NCBI RefSeq assembly: GCF_038006045.1
Contig: NZ_JBBOUK010000001.1
Location: 1,653,001 to 1,717,000 of the forward strand
DNA: 64,000 nucleotides
Origin: Exiguobacterium sp. FSL W8-0210
GTDB taxonomy: Bacteria; Bacillota; Bacilli; Exiguobacteriales; Exiguobacteriaceae
Reading direction: 5' to 3'
Below are positions 15,566 to 25,098 of the stretch, in pieces; the first letter of the stretch is position 1, and each line of letters begins with the position of its first letter. The position numbers were made by a program, and so were the translations under genes. The notes beneath the pieces are model-generated. The model ran no database searches and was not told the origin of the DNA. It saw only the letters and a list, made by a program, of their open reading frames with translations.

Positions 15566-16813
15566 TCATTTCCGCTCAGGTCGTGCTGGATCAAAGATTT
15601 CTCTCGCATCAAAGAACGGATTGAGTACGTTCGTCTTTCCAGCAACGGCTTGACGTAGACGAATCCCGTCAACGTTGATTCGGGCTTGACGGAAATAGTC
15701 GGGACCAACTTGTTTCCACGCATGTTGACTCGCATCCACATTAAAGAAATAGCGGAAACCGCTATCGATGAGCAAACGATATTTCTCACCAGAATAATCG
15801 TGCCAATCTCCGACATCACTGCCGTACGGATAAATCAATTGCGGCGTTTTTCCGATCAGCGGTGCTACGTCCTGTTTGTAGCGTTTAAGATCAGCGCGGA
15901 TCGTCGTGACTGATTCTTTCCCGACCCAAATATGTCCGTACGTATGACTCGCGAACTGCCAGCCGTCCTGTTTTAATGCGACAGCGGTCTGCTTCGCTTG
16001 ATTTCGTGCCGTTTCAACCTGTTTATTGTGTCCGTATTGATTGTAGGAGGAACGATAACCGAGCACCCCGTTGTAACCTGTGATGCCGAGCAACCCTTTT
16101 GCTCCTTTATAGGAGAAGTCAGGATGAGACTGGATGAACGCATCAACGAGCGGTACGAGATCATAAGCACCATCCGGCTTTCCGACCATCTCGTTGACGA
16201 TTTTACCATCCTTCACTTTCAAATTCTTCGCAAATCCATCGCCTTTCATGTATTCGTAATAATTGACATCATCTTGCGAGAGCACGAGCGGGTGTTTTCC
16301 TTTTGGTAAACGGACAGGTGTTTCAACGATCTTCCCGTTCACCTCTTTTGCTAAGTCTGTTGGTCGGACGAGTACGTAATCGTTTTTATACAACGCATCT
16401 AAAATCCGTTCGAATTCCTGTTGCGTCACCATGTAATCATCGTATCCTGCTTCCTTCCGGTCGCCATCAAATGCTTGGTTTGGATCAGCAATCAATGAAT
16501 GAAAAAAGAGATGTGGCACAGGTTTCGTCACAGGCAGGAGCGCCTGCTTTTTCTGTTCGTATTCCTCTTCCCTCTGTTTCGTCTCTTTTGCGCGGACGGG
16601 TTTCAACACTTTGATCGCCCGGTCATAATCGTACTGGGCAGCGTAACGATCCGCACGCTGCATCGTCTTTTCTATGTAGGCTTGTTGTGAAGCTTGTCTT
16701 TTTTGCTGTGTCTCGCGTGGTTTTTCCGACTTTTTATCAACGACTTCTTTTTCCCCACATCCACTTAGCAGTAGGCTCAGCGCCACACCACAAATAACCC
16801 AGTTTCGTTTCAT
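15566..16813 (-). CDS. Polysaccharide-deacetylase-domain lipoprotein
   Basis: A 415-aa protein with a lipoprotein signal (VICGVALSLLLSGC). A charged coiled segment follows (residues 25-95), then a NodB-like deacetylase fold. LVLSQDDVNYYEY supplies the first metal aspartates, FASHTYGHIWVG the HxxxH metal ligands, and LIYPYGSDVGDW the later motif. The metal triad suggests deacetylation of a cell-wall or surface glycan outside the membrane. ATG at 16813 with AAGGGG spacing is preferred over the upstream ATG at 16849, which would place 12 extra polar residues before the signal. Confidence 0.8.
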   Translation of the reverse strand: MKRNWVICGVALSLLLSGCGEKEVVDKKSEKPRETQQKRQASQQAYIEKTMQRADRYAAQYDYDRAIKVLKPVRAKETKQREEEYEQKKQALLPVTKPVPHLFFHSLIADPNQAFDGDRKEAGYDDYMVTQQEFERILDALYKNDYVLVRPTDLAKEVNGKIVETPVRLPKGKHPLVLSQDDVNYYEYMKGDGFAKNLKVKDGKIVNEMVGKPDGAYDLVPLVDAFIQSHPDFSYKGAKGLLGITGYNGVLGYRSSYNQYGHNKQVETARNQAKQTAVALKQDGWQFASHTYGHIWVGKESVTTIRADLKRYKQDVAPLIGKTPQLIYPYGSDVGDWHDYSGEKYRLLIDSGFRYFFNVDASQHAWKQVGPDYFRQARINVDGIRLRQAVAGKTNVLNPFFDAREIFDPARPERK

Positions 16814-17007
16814 GACTTTCGACCCCTTCATCAATTTTGACGTTTTCATTCCCCTCTATATCTAACTGTTCCCGATTGTTCAGTCGATTAACTACTTTTT
16901 TGAGTCATTCCGTTTCGTTATGACTGTCCATCCAAAGCGGAACTTCCGCTCACTCGTCTTGAGGTGTTTAATAAAGGACGTAATGAAATTCACGGAGGTG
17001 CAACAAG

Positions 17008-18423
17008 ATGATTGAAAAGAACTTAATTAATGGTGAATGGTACGATACGACAGAAACGATTCCGGTCTACGACCCAGCAACGAAAGAACTGCTCGGACAT
17101 GTTCCGGCAAGTTCAGCGGAAGACGCACAACGTTCCGTTGACGCAGCGAGCGAAGCATTCGTCAAGTGGTCAAATGAAACAGCAGACACACGCGCGAATT
17201 TAGTCGATGCCTGGTATCGCTTGATCAACGAACACCGTGAGGAACTCGCTCGGATCATGACGACAGAACAAGGAAAGCCGTACGTCGAAGCACTCGGTGA
17301 AGTCGATTACGGCAATCAATACGTCCGTTGGTACGCTGAAGAAGCACGCCGGATTTACGGTGAAACGATTCCGGCTTCTGTTCCAGGAAAACGACTCTTC
17401 GTCGAAAAAGAACCAGTCGGTGTCGTCGCAGCGATCACACCATGGAACTTCCCGGCAGCGATGATCACACGTAAACTTGCACCGGCTCTTGCAGCGGGTT
17501 GTACGATTGTCCTTAAACCATCGGAAGAAACACCGTTTACGGCACTTCGTCTCGTTGAATTAGCAGAAGAAGCAGGTATCCCTAAAGGTGTCATCAACGT
17601 CCTAACAGGTGACGCGGCAACGATCAGTGGCGTCTGGCAAGCCGATTCTCGCGTCCGGAAGATCACGTTCACAGGTTCAACAGCCGTCGGGAAATTGATC
17701 ATGCGTCAAGCAGCCGATACGATGAAAAAACTATCACTTGAACTCGGTGGTCACGCACCCTTCATCGTCACGGAAAATGCGGATCTCGATAAAGCCGTCG
17801 AAGGGGCGATGCGCTCTAAATTCCGAAATGGTGGACAAGCGTGTGTCGCGACGAACCGCTTCTACGTGCAAGCGTCTGTTCTTGACGCATTCACGGAAAA
17901 ATTCACAGCAGCCGTCAAACAACTGCAAGTCGGTAACGGGATGGACGCTGACTCGACAGTTGGTCCATTGATCAATGCGAAAGCCGTCGCAAAAGTCAAA
18001 GCACACATCGATGACGCTGTCGCAAAAGGTGCAACGATCCTGACTGGTGGTACGATTGACGAATCTGTCGGCTACTTCGTCACTCCAACCGTGCTTGCGA
18101 ATGTCACAGAAGACATGCTTTGCATGCAGGAAGAGACGTTTGGTCCGCTCGCACCGATCTCTGTCTTTGAGACACTTGATGAAGTCATCGAACGGGCGAA
18201 CAACACGCCATACGGACTAGCGGCTTACGCGTTCTCTGAACGCATCGATGAAGCATTGATGCTCGGAAAACGACTCGAATACGGGATCGTCGGTCTGAAC
18301 GATGGTGCGCCATCTGCAGCACAAGCCCCATTTGGTGGCTACAAAGAGAGTGGTCTTGGACGTGAAGGTGGCGTCTACGGCATCGAAGATTATCTCGAAG
18401 TCAAATACTTGTCGCTCGGTTAA
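17008..18423 (+). CDS. gabD: NAD(P)-dependent succinate-semialdehyde dehydrogenase
   Basis: A 471-aa aldehyde dehydrogenase. Catalytic glutamate is in LELGGHAPFIV, catalytic cysteine in GGQACVATNRF near residue 283, and cofactor motif FTGSTAVGK near 230. AITPWNFPAAMITRK and the C-terminal GIVGLNDGAPSAAQAPFGG are typical of GabD. It oxidises succinic semialdehyde to succinate in the cytoplasm. No GABA transaminase is adjacent, so it may act alone or on other semialdehydes. Start follows GGAGGTG. IS1182 copy 2 begins 46 bp after the stop. Confidence 0.85.
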   Translation: MIEKNLINGEWYDTTETIPVYDPATKELLGHVPASSAEDAQRSVDAASEAFVKWSNETADTRANLVDAWYRLINEHREELARIMTTEQGKPYVEALGEVDYGNQYVRWYAEEARRIYGETIPASVPGKRLFVEKEPVGVVAAITPWNFPAAMITRKLAPALAAGCTIVLKPSEETPFTALRLVELAEEAGIPKGVINVLTGDAATISGVWQADSRVRKITFTGSTAVGKLIMRQAADTMKKLSLELGGHAPFIVTENADLDKAVEGAMRSKFRNGGQACVATNRFYVQASVLDAFTEKFTAAVKQLQVGNGMDADSTVGPLINAKAVAKVKAHIDDAVAKGATILTGGTIDESVGYFVTPTVLANVTEDMLCMQEETFGPLAPISVFETLDEVIERANNTPYGLAAYAFSERIDEALMLGKRLEYGIVGLNDGAPSAAQAPFGGYKESGLGREGGVYGIEDYLEVKYLSLG

Positions 18424-18501
18424 TCCATCAGACATTTCGTTTGAAACGAACCATCTTTATTCATAGGTAGAGGCTGGGACATAACTCAGTTTCACAAACA
18501 A

Positions 18502-18537
18502 AAGGCCCTCGAAACGACTATACGTTTCGAGGGCCTT
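18502..18537. terminator. Palindrome upstream of transposase in IS1182 copy 2
   Basis: AAGGCCCTCGAAACG and its complement around ACTATA-type loop, as in copy 1. Likely blocks read-through from gabD into the transposase. Confidence 0.75.
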
Positions 18538-18630
18538 GTTCTATGAAAAAAAACCGATTCTGAATAAACAAATAAGGACAACCTCTGATAAAGTTAAAGT
18601 GATCAAACCATAACCATCGGAGGTGCCCTT

Positions 18631-20214
18631 ATGTTTAAAGATTATAACATGAACCAGCTGGTTCTGCCCTTAGATTTAGAAGTTCGTCTTCAAGAAAATG
18701 ATATTGCGTTCGCTGTCCACCATCTCGTCGAATCCATTCCAGACGATGTGTTCGAGCCTTTCATGCGCACGACAGGATGCCCGGCTTACCATCCACGCAT
18801 GATGATGAAAATTATCTTATGTGCCTACACACAATCGGTCTTCTCCGGTCGGAAGATTGAAGGATTACTATCCGATAGTCTGCGGATGATGTGGCTAGCA
18901 CAAGGGAATGCGCCGAGCTATCGTACCATCAACCGTTTTCGAGTGCATCCCGCAGTCACTCCGATATTGAAGCAAGCCTTCGTTACCTTCCGTTGCCATC
19001 TCGTCGAGATGGGAGAAATCAATGAAGAAGCCATCTTTATCGATGGTACAAAGTTAGAGGCGAATGCGAACCGATATACCTTTGTTTGGCGGAAATCGAT
19101 TGAACGTCATAGTGCGTCTCTCGTGGACAAATCGAATCGTATCTATGACAACCTCGTCGAACAAGACATCCTACCGGAAATTGAACGAGAAAACCCGGAC
19201 GAGCTTACTCTCTCAGAACTCGAACACATGGGTGAAGCTGTAGACGCACATATCGCTTCCATCAACCAAAAAATCGAGGCGAGTACGGACACCCAAGAAA
19301 GAAAACGTCTGCGTTCTGAACGGAAGGAACCACGTCTCCTTCGAAAGGAAATTACAGATTTCATCGAGCGGAAACAGAGATACGCCCTTCAAAAGAGGAC
19401 GCTCGCTGGACGGAACAGCTATTCGAAAACGGACACGGACGCGACGTTCATGCGAATGAAAGAAGATCATATGCAAAATGGACAACTCAAACCAGGCTAT
19501 AACGTTCAAATCGCGACCGAAGGACAATACACACTCGCTTATGATATTTATCCGAATCCGACGGATGCCCGGACGTTACTCCCCTTTTTAGATGAGGTCA
19601 GCTCATATTTACCACTACCACCGCATATCGTTGCGGATGCCGGCTATGGGAGTCAGGAGAATTATCAGGATATTCTGATGCGCCGTGGGCGCATTCCACT
19701 CATCCCTTACACGATGTTCGAAAAAGAAAAGTCGCGAAAATGGCGCAACGATCCCTTTAACACAGCGAACTGGTCTTACGATGAAACGGCGGATCGGTTT
19801 GTGTGCCCGAATGGACAGGACGTAACGTTCCGTTACATGTCCAAGAGAACAGATCGTTACGGATTCACGCGTGATTTCAAGGTGTATGAAAGTGAAGGGT
19901 GTGATGGCTGCCCGTTCCGCTCCCGTTGTACAAAGGCCGAAGAAGGGCGTCACCGACAGGTACACATAAACACTTCATGGGAAGAACAAAAAGAACAGAT
20001 GAAAAAATGGCTTTCAGATCAAAAAACAGGATCCCTCTATGCGAAACGGAAGATAGACGTGGAACCAGTTTTTGGATATCTGAAGGCTAATTTGAGTTTC
20101 ACTCGCTTTTCTGTGCGAGGAAAAGCGAAGGTGAAGCGTGAGCTCGGCTTCATCCTCATGGCCGTAAATTTGAGGAAATGGCTCATCCAAAGCGTTGCCC
20201 GAAGGGCAGCTTGA
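18631..20214 (+). CDS. IS1182-family DDE transposase
   Basis: 527 aa, identical to the product at 1405-2988. It has the same DGTKLEANANRY, VADAGYGSQENY and IDVEPVFGYLK acidic motifs and cysteine cluster. ATG after GGAGGTGCCC. Intact. Confidence 0.95.
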   Translation: MFKDYNMNQLVLPLDLEVRLQENDIAFAVHHLVESIPDDVFEPFMRTTGCPAYHPRMMMKIILCAYTQSVFSGRKIEGLLSDSLRMMWLAQGNAPSYRTINRFRVHPAVTPILKQAFVTFRCHLVEMGEINEEAIFIDGTKLEANANRYTFVWRKSIERHSASLVDKSNRIYDNLVEQDILPEIERENPDELTLSELEHMGEAVDAHIASINQKIEASTDTQERKRLRSERKEPRLLRKEITDFIERKQRYALQKRTLAGRNSYSKTDTDATFMRMKEDHMQNGQLKPGYNVQIATEGQYTLAYDIYPNPTDARTLLPFLDEVSSYLPLPPHIVADAGYGSQENYQDILMRRGRIPLIPYTMFEKEKSRKWRNDPFNTANWSYDETADRFVCPNGQDVTFRYMSKRTDRYGFTRDFKVYESEGCDGCPFRSRCTKAEEGRHRQVHINTSWEEQKEQMKKWLSDQKTGSLYAKRKIDVEPVFGYLKANLSFTRFSVRGKAKVKRELGFILMAVNLRKWLIQSVARRAA

Positions 20215-20225
20215 CGAGAGACAAT

Positions 20226-20274
20226 GAAAAAAGAAGGAATTGCACATCCTCAGTGATGGCAATTCCTTCTTTTC
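20226..20274. terminator. Terminator hairpin at transposase 3' side of IS1182 copy 2
   Basis: AAGAAGGAATTGC and GCAATTCCTTCTT arms followed by TTTCG, matching the hairpin in the other copies. Confidence 0.75.
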
Positions 20275-20404
20275 GTTAAATTCAGCTAGTTATGTCCCAG
20301 CCTCTTTGTATCGGTGATGCCCATGAATGAGTAGCTCCTCCGTGCAAGTTACTTTTTAAGGTATAATTCAAAATGAGAGATCATATGAAAGGACGGATGC
20401 AGGA

Positions 20405-20851
20405 ATGGATGTCATCTCCTTTGGTCAGAAAGAAAATAATCAACGCTACATAACAAGACCGGCTGTCTCTGCTGTAATGTTCAATCGTCAGTTAGACAAA
20501 ATAGCTGTCATTCAAAAAAGTGACGGTAAATATTTTCTTCCAGGTGGCGGAATCGACGCACACGAAACGCACGAGGACTGTCTTAAAAGAGAAGTTTTAG
20601 AAGAAACCGGACTGGATATCGAAATCAGTGCTTTTATCGGACGCGCAAATCGATATTTCTACTCTCATAATGAATGTACTTACTATTTGGGTGAAGGTTA
20701 TTTTTATGTCTGTCATGCGGATAAAAAAATAAAAGATTCCATTGAAGAAAACCACTTTTTAAGGTGGATTAATCCTTCTAAAGCAACAGAAGATTTATTC
20801 CACGAACATCAACGTTGGGCTGTTCGGAAAGTACTAGAGGAAAACCTCTGA
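20405..20851 (+). CDS. Nudix hydrolase
   Basis: A 148-aa protein with a complete Nudix box: GGIDAHETHEDCLKREVLEE then TGL, so all metal-binding glutamates are present. The substrate is unknown. It is the first gene of an AT-rich patch that begins at the right end of IS1182 copy 2 and continues to about 22030, and its codon use is visibly more AT-rich than that of gabD or the antiporter gene beyond. ATG follows GGATGCAGGA. About 140 bp of AT-rich sequence without an evident gene follows (20852-20995). Confidence 0.85.
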   Translation: MDVISFGQKENNQRYITRPAVSAVMFNRQLDKIAVIQKSDGKYFLPGGGIDAHETHEDCLKREVLEETGLDIEISAFIGRANRYFYSHNECTYYLGEGYFYVCHADKKIKDSIEENHFLRWINPSKATEDLFHEHQRWAVRKVLEENL

Positions 20852-20995
20852 TGTAAAGAAAATGATTAAGACCAACAGAAAATTCAATTTTTATCACTTT
20901 ATTAAAGAGTTACATTTTTATCTTCAGACTAACAATAACGAATCAAATATGTCCTAGTATTTCTTTATATTTACGTTGAACTAATGAGCATTCAA

Positions 20996-21430
20996 TTAAG
21001 TATAAGTCGAATCAGGGATATCTGTTGGCTGTAAATTCATGATTGCTCCAAAATATTGAGATGCTGTACAAAACGTAATGAACGCACATAACTCGCTGAT
21101 TTCTTGAGCAGTAAATGTTTCTTTCATCAATGAAAATATGGAATCAGGAATATTCCCCTTTACCGTTAAAAAGAGATCTGCAAATCCAATAGCTAAAATC
21201 ATTTTTTCATCCATGATGTTCTTCTTCGGCTTTCCTTTAGCCTTACAATAGGCACATCCATTTGATTGTGCCAATGTTCTTCGAACTTGTTCTTTCAAAT
21301 CTGAACTTAGGATTCCTTCTTCAACCAAGTCTCTTTCAAGCATCGTCCAACTATTTAAGATTTTGGCGTTGTGACCTAATAATTTCTGAAACGGTGTTTC
21401 TCCTATTTGGGATAAAGGTATTTTTGTCAT
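20996..21430 (-). CDS. AhpD-like carboxymuconolactone decarboxylase family protein
   Basis: A 144-aa all-helical protein with the CxxC motif in SNGCAYCKAKGKPKKN near residue 55. AhpD-type members use this pair as a peroxidase or thiol relay. The conserved histidine expected a few residues after the second cysteine (CxxCxxxH) is not seen; the position is occupied by KPKK. ATG at 21430 follows AAGGAGTGACGAG; the longer upstream reading is unlikely. It is divergent from an Lrp-type regulator that probably controls it. AT-rich. Confidence 0.75.
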   Translation of the reverse strand: MTKIPLSQIGETPFQKLLGHNAKILNSWTMLERDLVEEGILSSDLKEQVRRTLAQSNGCAYCKAKGKPKKNIMDEKMILAIGFADLFLTVKGNIPDSIFSLMKETFTAQEISELCAFITFCTASQYFGAIMNLQPTDIPDSTYT

Positions 21431-21550
21431 TCTCGTCACTCCTTCTACAAAATATTTTATATAATAATCAAGCATCCTTGCATTTCATTTGATACATTTG
21501 ACGATAAAATACTTACTGTTCAACATTTTATTTCGGAGGAGGATTTACAA

Positions 21551-21982
21551 TTGAAAATTGACATAATTGATCGACAAATTTTAAATGAATTAGCTCAAGA
21601 TAGTCGATTATCGATGCGTTCATTAGCAAAACGAGTTAATTTATCCGCTCCCTCCGTAACAGAGCGTGTCCGACAAATGGAATCTTTTGGACTCATTCAA
21701 AAATACAGTTTAAAAATCGATTACGAAAAGTTAGGGTCTCCTATTGAATGCTTAGTAGAAGCAACCATTAAAGAAGGACGCTACGATACATTTAAAAATC
21801 ACATACAGCAACTTACTAACGTTGACTTTTGTTATCGAATATCTGGTGATTCTTGCTTCATGCTAAAATTACATTTCCAAACGTTTCAAGAGGCAGAATT
21901 TTTTATAGAACAAATCCATCCTTATGCCCATACAGTTACTCGTTTTATTTTTTCAGAAGTTGGCACTCAAGTCGTGATATAA
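21551..21982 (+). CDS. Lrp/AsnC-family transcriptional regulator
   Basis: A 143-aa regulator. The winged helix is IDIIDRQILNELAQDSRLSM followed by SLAKRVNLSAPSVTERVRQM, and the rest is a RAM effector-binding domain with the usual beta strands. Translation starts at TTG 21551 behind a strong GGAGGAGG site; no ATG is better placed. It is divergent from the AhpD-like gene by 120 bp, which points to local regulation. Strongly AT-rich compared with flanking core genes. Confidence 0.85.
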   Translation: MKIDIIDRQILNELAQDSRLSMRSLAKRVNLSAPSVTERVRQMESFGLIQKYSLKIDYEKLGSPIECLVEATIKEGRYDTFKNHIQQLTNVDFCYRISGDSCFMLKLHFQTFQEAEFFIEQIHPYAHTVTRFIFSEVGTQVVI

Positions 21983-22029
21983 AAAAAGACAAGAAGAGCA
22001 TTAAAAGTTTGCTCTTCTTGTCTTTTTTT
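21981..22029 (+). terminator. Terminator after the Lrp-type gene
   Basis: AAAAAGACAAGAAGAGC and GCTCTTCTTGTCTTTTT arms with A and T runs on the two sides, so it can act in both directions for the converging antiporter gene. Confidence 0.9.
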
Positions 22030-22034
22030 AAATA

Positions 22035-24050
22035 TTATTCAACGTATTCGTAGAGAACGACACTCTCGATATAGTGAATGAAGCGGCGTAACTCCTTCTC
22101 TTCTTCGTTCGAGAGATCCCCTTCTTTTGACATATTGGCGATTTCAAGACGCTGGACTTCGATGGCTTTCAAGCAGAGCTCTTCCTTCTGCTGATCGACG
22201 TCCTTGCCACCGATTGGTGACGACCAGCGCGTATGTTTGAAGCGAAGTCGTTTATAGAACTCCAGCACGCTTTGAACGACGTCTGGCGGATACGATGAAC
22301 GGCAATTCTCGAGACGTTCAATCACTGTGCCCATTACCTTTTCATATAGTTCATGCTCGACTTGTGTCATTTGAATCAACGCATCAGACGACATGTTCGA
22401 TCGTTTCCGCTTCCACCACAGTTTACGAATCGGTTGGACGATTTGGAAACGCGAATCCTTGCCGATCGCCTTACGGCGATTTTCGATTGAGCGGAAAACG
22501 TCCTTCTTCAACAGATCCGGCACCTTGTGCTCGGCGACGAAGCGTTTCGTTTCTTCCTTCTCCCACTGAACGGCTTCAAGACGTAGGGCTTTTAATTGGT
22601 CATTGAACTGGTTTAGTTCTTCCTGACTTTTCTCCTGCGCTCGCAGTAATCGAAGCATGACATGATACTCATTGAGAAGATCAAACGCAACGACTGCATT
22701 GTCTTCATCCGTCACTTGCTTAATCTCTGAGATCGCCCGGCGAATCATCCGTTGTTTTTGGGCATTCAGGTCGAGTGCGATCGGTGTCGCCGCTTCTCCC
22801 CGGTTCAAGACCGGTAAGAGAATCGTTGCGAGAACGAGTGTATAGATGATGACACCCGCTGCAAGGAAGATGATCAATGAGCGTTCCGGGAAGGCTTCGC
22901 CGGACTCCGTCAAGAACGGTAATGACAAGACCCCGACCATCGTGATCGTTCCGCGAACCCCGACCAGTGTCGTAATCAAATCTTGTTTGAAGGACGGTCG
23001 ACGATGATCGCGGTCCTCTTTTTTAAAGAACCGATGATCGAACCAATTGAAGAACATCGTCCAGACGAGACGGATCGCGAGAATGAATGAACCGATTTCG
23101 ATGACATATAACATGAGACGCCAGTTGTTGATCGCATCATCTGCAAAAATCTCGCGTGTCGCTTCCGGCAACGTCAAACCAAGCAATAAGAAAATGATCC
23201 CGTTTAGCGTATACGCAATCATCGTCCAGATGTTATCCGTCAACGTCTGCTCTTGTGCAAAGAACGTTTCCGTCCGTTCTTTGATCAAGGCATGCAAGAT
23301 ACCACCTGTCACGACGGCGATGACGCCTGACGCGTGAAACCCTTCTTCGGCGATGAAGAAGATGATGAATGGCGTTAAAATTTGCAGCAAGGCATAAAAG
23401 ACAACATCTTCAATGCCGGCGCGACGCAAGCGAACCTTGAGAAAGTTCATCGCGAGTGAAATCGTCAATCCGATCAATGCTCCGACGATGAACATGTAGA
23501 AGAACTCAGTCGTTGCGCTTTGAAGCGAGAAATACCCTGTGACGACAGCAGCGACCGCATAACTGAACGCAACGAGTCCCGATGCGTCATTGATCAGCGA
23601 TTCTCCACGGACGAGCGTCAGAATCTGTTCTGGAATCTGGACACGTTTCGCAATCCCGTTGACGGCAATCGGATCGGTCGGCGATAAAATCGCAGCTAAA
23701 GCAAAGGCAGCAGCGACTGGAATAACTGGAATCAACCAGTTGATGAAGTACCCTCCGACGATCGTCGTCAACAAGACGAGAATGATCGCGTTCCCGAAGA
23801 TCGCTGTCCGCATCCGCCATAAATCTTCTCGTGGGAAGTGAGAACTATCGTTGTAAAGTAACGGTGCGATGAATAAGAGGAGGAACCACTCGGATTCGAC
23901 CTCGATCGTCAAACCACTCATCAGGAGAGCGGCGACGGTTCCGGCAATGATTTGAATCAAAGCCGTTGGGATGAAACGGATGTAATGTCCGATGACTTGC
24001 GTCAATAAAATAAGCGCAAGCATCAATAAAATCAATGATAGTGTTTCCAT
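22035..24050 (-). CDS. CPA1-family Na+/H+ antiporter
   Basis: A 671-aa protein with about twelve membrane segments over residues 1-410, followed by a 250-residue hydrophilic C-terminal domain. Family marks are ILSPTDPIAVNGIAKR, GESLINDASGLVAF (the ND pair of the ion site) and VGVRGTITMVGVLSLP. It exchanges sodium or another monovalent cation for protons across the membrane. The long charged tail (residues 420-671) probably senses pH or a partner. It is single, ending at the shared terminator. Resembles NhaP/YjcE types; the exact ion is inferred. Confidence 0.88.
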   Translation of the reverse strand: METLSLILLMLALILLTQVIGHYIRFIPTALIQIIAGTVAALLMSGLTIEVESEWFLLLFIAPLLYNDSSHFPREDLWRMRTAIFGNAIILVLLTTIVGGYFINWLIPVIPVAAAFALAAILSPTDPIAVNGIAKRVQIPEQILTLVRGESLINDASGLVAFSYAVAAVVTGYFSLQSATTEFFYMFIVGALIGLTISLAMNFLKVRLRRAGIEDVVFYALLQILTPFIIFFIAEEGFHASGVIAVVTGGILHALIKERTETFFAQEQTLTDNIWTMIAYTLNGIIFLLLGLTLPEATREIFADDAINNWRLMLYVIEIGSFILAIRLVWTMFFNWFDHRFFKKEDRDHRRPSFKQDLITTLVGVRGTITMVGVLSLPFLTESGEAFPERSLIIFLAAGVIIYTLVLATILLPVLNRGEAATPIALDLNAQKQRMIRRAISEIKQVTDEDNAVVAFDLLNEYHVMLRLLRAQEKSQEELNQFNDQLKALRLEAVQWEKEETKRFVAEHKVPDLLKKDVFRSIENRRKAIGKDSRFQIVQPIRKLWWKRKRSNMSSDALIQMTQVEHELYEKVMGTVIERLENCRSSYPPDVVQSVLEFYKRLRFKHTRWSSPIGGKDVDQQKEELCLKAIEVQRLEIANMSKEGDLSNEEEKELRRFIHYIESVVLYEYVE

Positions 24051-24106
24051 GGAAGACCCCTTCCTCTATTGTTTCTTTCTACCTATATCCTAACATAGTT
24101 TTTTAA

Positions 24107-25015
24107 TCAATCCTGTCCGAGCGCCTTATCGGACCGTTGCACAGCAATCATTTCTTCTGCTTGACGAATCAACTGCTCCCGGAGTTCGAGTGGTTCAAGG
24201 ACTCGCACTTCCGGACCGAGCCGCATCAATTGGCGTCCGAGATACGGCAGTTCGGTTTCCGGAACCAACCATGTTCGTTCCGACTGAATCGGTAAAATCC
24301 CCTCTAGCAACCGTTCGCCTAATGGTGATACTTCCAGTTTCACCGTCGTCATCGGTACACGTGTCATGTCTTGTTCCAAATCTGAAAAGGTTAACTCGGT
24401 TGCTGGCAACTCATGAAGCGTCACGTCTTTGATCCGATCAACACGGAACTGGCGATACCCTCGATTCGTCTGTCCATAGAAGTACCAGCGATTCTGTTCG
24501 AACGATAAACCAATCGGATCTACGACGATCATGCGTCGTCCTTTTGTCGTCTCATACAGAATATTCCCCATCCGTCCGCTCTCTAACAAGTCGAGTAACG
24601 CTGGATTTTGCGGCGACGGTGGTGTGTCGACCGTTTGAAAGCGAAAGCGGTCTTTCCATTTTACAATCTGTTGCTCCGTCATTTTCGGTAACTCGTTCGC
24701 ATAGCGTTCAGCGACTTCCTGTCGAATCGTACCGAATGGAAAATCGGGAATCTGTCCGACCCATTCCAGAAGGATGAATAAGACAATCGTCTCTTCATCC
24801 GTCAAGACGAGTGGCGGCATGTTCCGGTGCGGCAGCATCCGGTAACCCCCCGCTACGCCTGGTTCGCTGTAGATCGGATAACCATTTGCTTCAAGTACCG
24901 TCATGTCCCGTTGAATCGTCCGGATCGACACCTGACAGTCTTCCGCAAGCATCCGTGCAGAGAAGTGTTCCCCCCGGTTTAACAAGCGGACTAAACGCCA
25001 TTGTCTCGTATTCAT
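24107..25015 (-). CDS. WYL-domain transcriptional regulator (YafY type)
   Basis: A 302-aa regulator. The DeoR-like HTH reads RLVRLLNRGEHFSARMLAED then CQVSIRTIQRDMTVLEANGY, and a WYL domain spans about residues 125-200 (DPIGLSFEQNRWYFYGQTN). ATG at 25015 follows GAGGAGG; the longer upstream frame covers its own promoter. It is divergent from a DHFR-like gene, and a palindrome between them (25030-25054) is a likely operator. Its partner gene is frameshifted. Confidence 0.85.
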   Translation of the reverse strand: MNTRQWRLVRLLNRGEHFSARMLAEDCQVSIRTIQRDMTVLEANGYPIYSEPGVAGGYRMLPHRNMPPLVLTDEETIVLFILLEWVGQIPDFPFGTIRQEVAERYANELPKMTEQQIVKWKDRFRFQTVDTPPSPQNPALLDLLESGRMGNILYETTKGRRMIVVDPIGLSFEQNRWYFYGQTNRGYRQFRVDRIKDVTLHELPATELTFSDLEQDMTRVPMTTVKLEVSPLGERLLEGILPIQSERTWLVPETELPYLGRQLMRLGPEVRVLEPLELREQLIRQAEEMIAVQRSDKALGQD

Positions 25016-25029
25016 ACATTTCCTCCTCA

Positions 25030-25054
25030 AATAACGACATCTTTTGTCGTCATT
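25030..25054. promoter_or_regulatory. Palindromic operator between the WYL regulator and the DHFR-like gene
   Basis: AATAACGACA-TCTTT-TGTCGTCATT, with arms matching in 9 of 10 positions. It lies 15 bp from the regulator start and 45 bp before the divergent ATG, suited to repressing both. Confidence 0.6.
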
Positions 25055-25098
25055 ATACGCTAAGATGAAGTCACACGATGCAAAAGGAGGAATTATGG

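Larger units (their letters stand above)
18470..20304 (+). mobile_element. IS1182-family insertion sequence, copy 2
   Basis: 1835 bp, with the same 17-bp perfect terminal repeats as copies 1 and 3 and the transposase on the plus strand. It encodes a protein identical to copy 1 and is inverted relative to it, so copies 1 and 2 bracket a 15.3-kb segment (3150-18469). No direct target repeat is seen. ATTCAT on the left and ATGAAT on the right flank the site at some distance. Confidence 0.95.

Noticed and set aside
3150-18469. Composite transposon formed by IS1182 copies 1 and 2
   Set aside because: No direct target repeat flanks the pair, and the genes inside look like ordinary chromosome.
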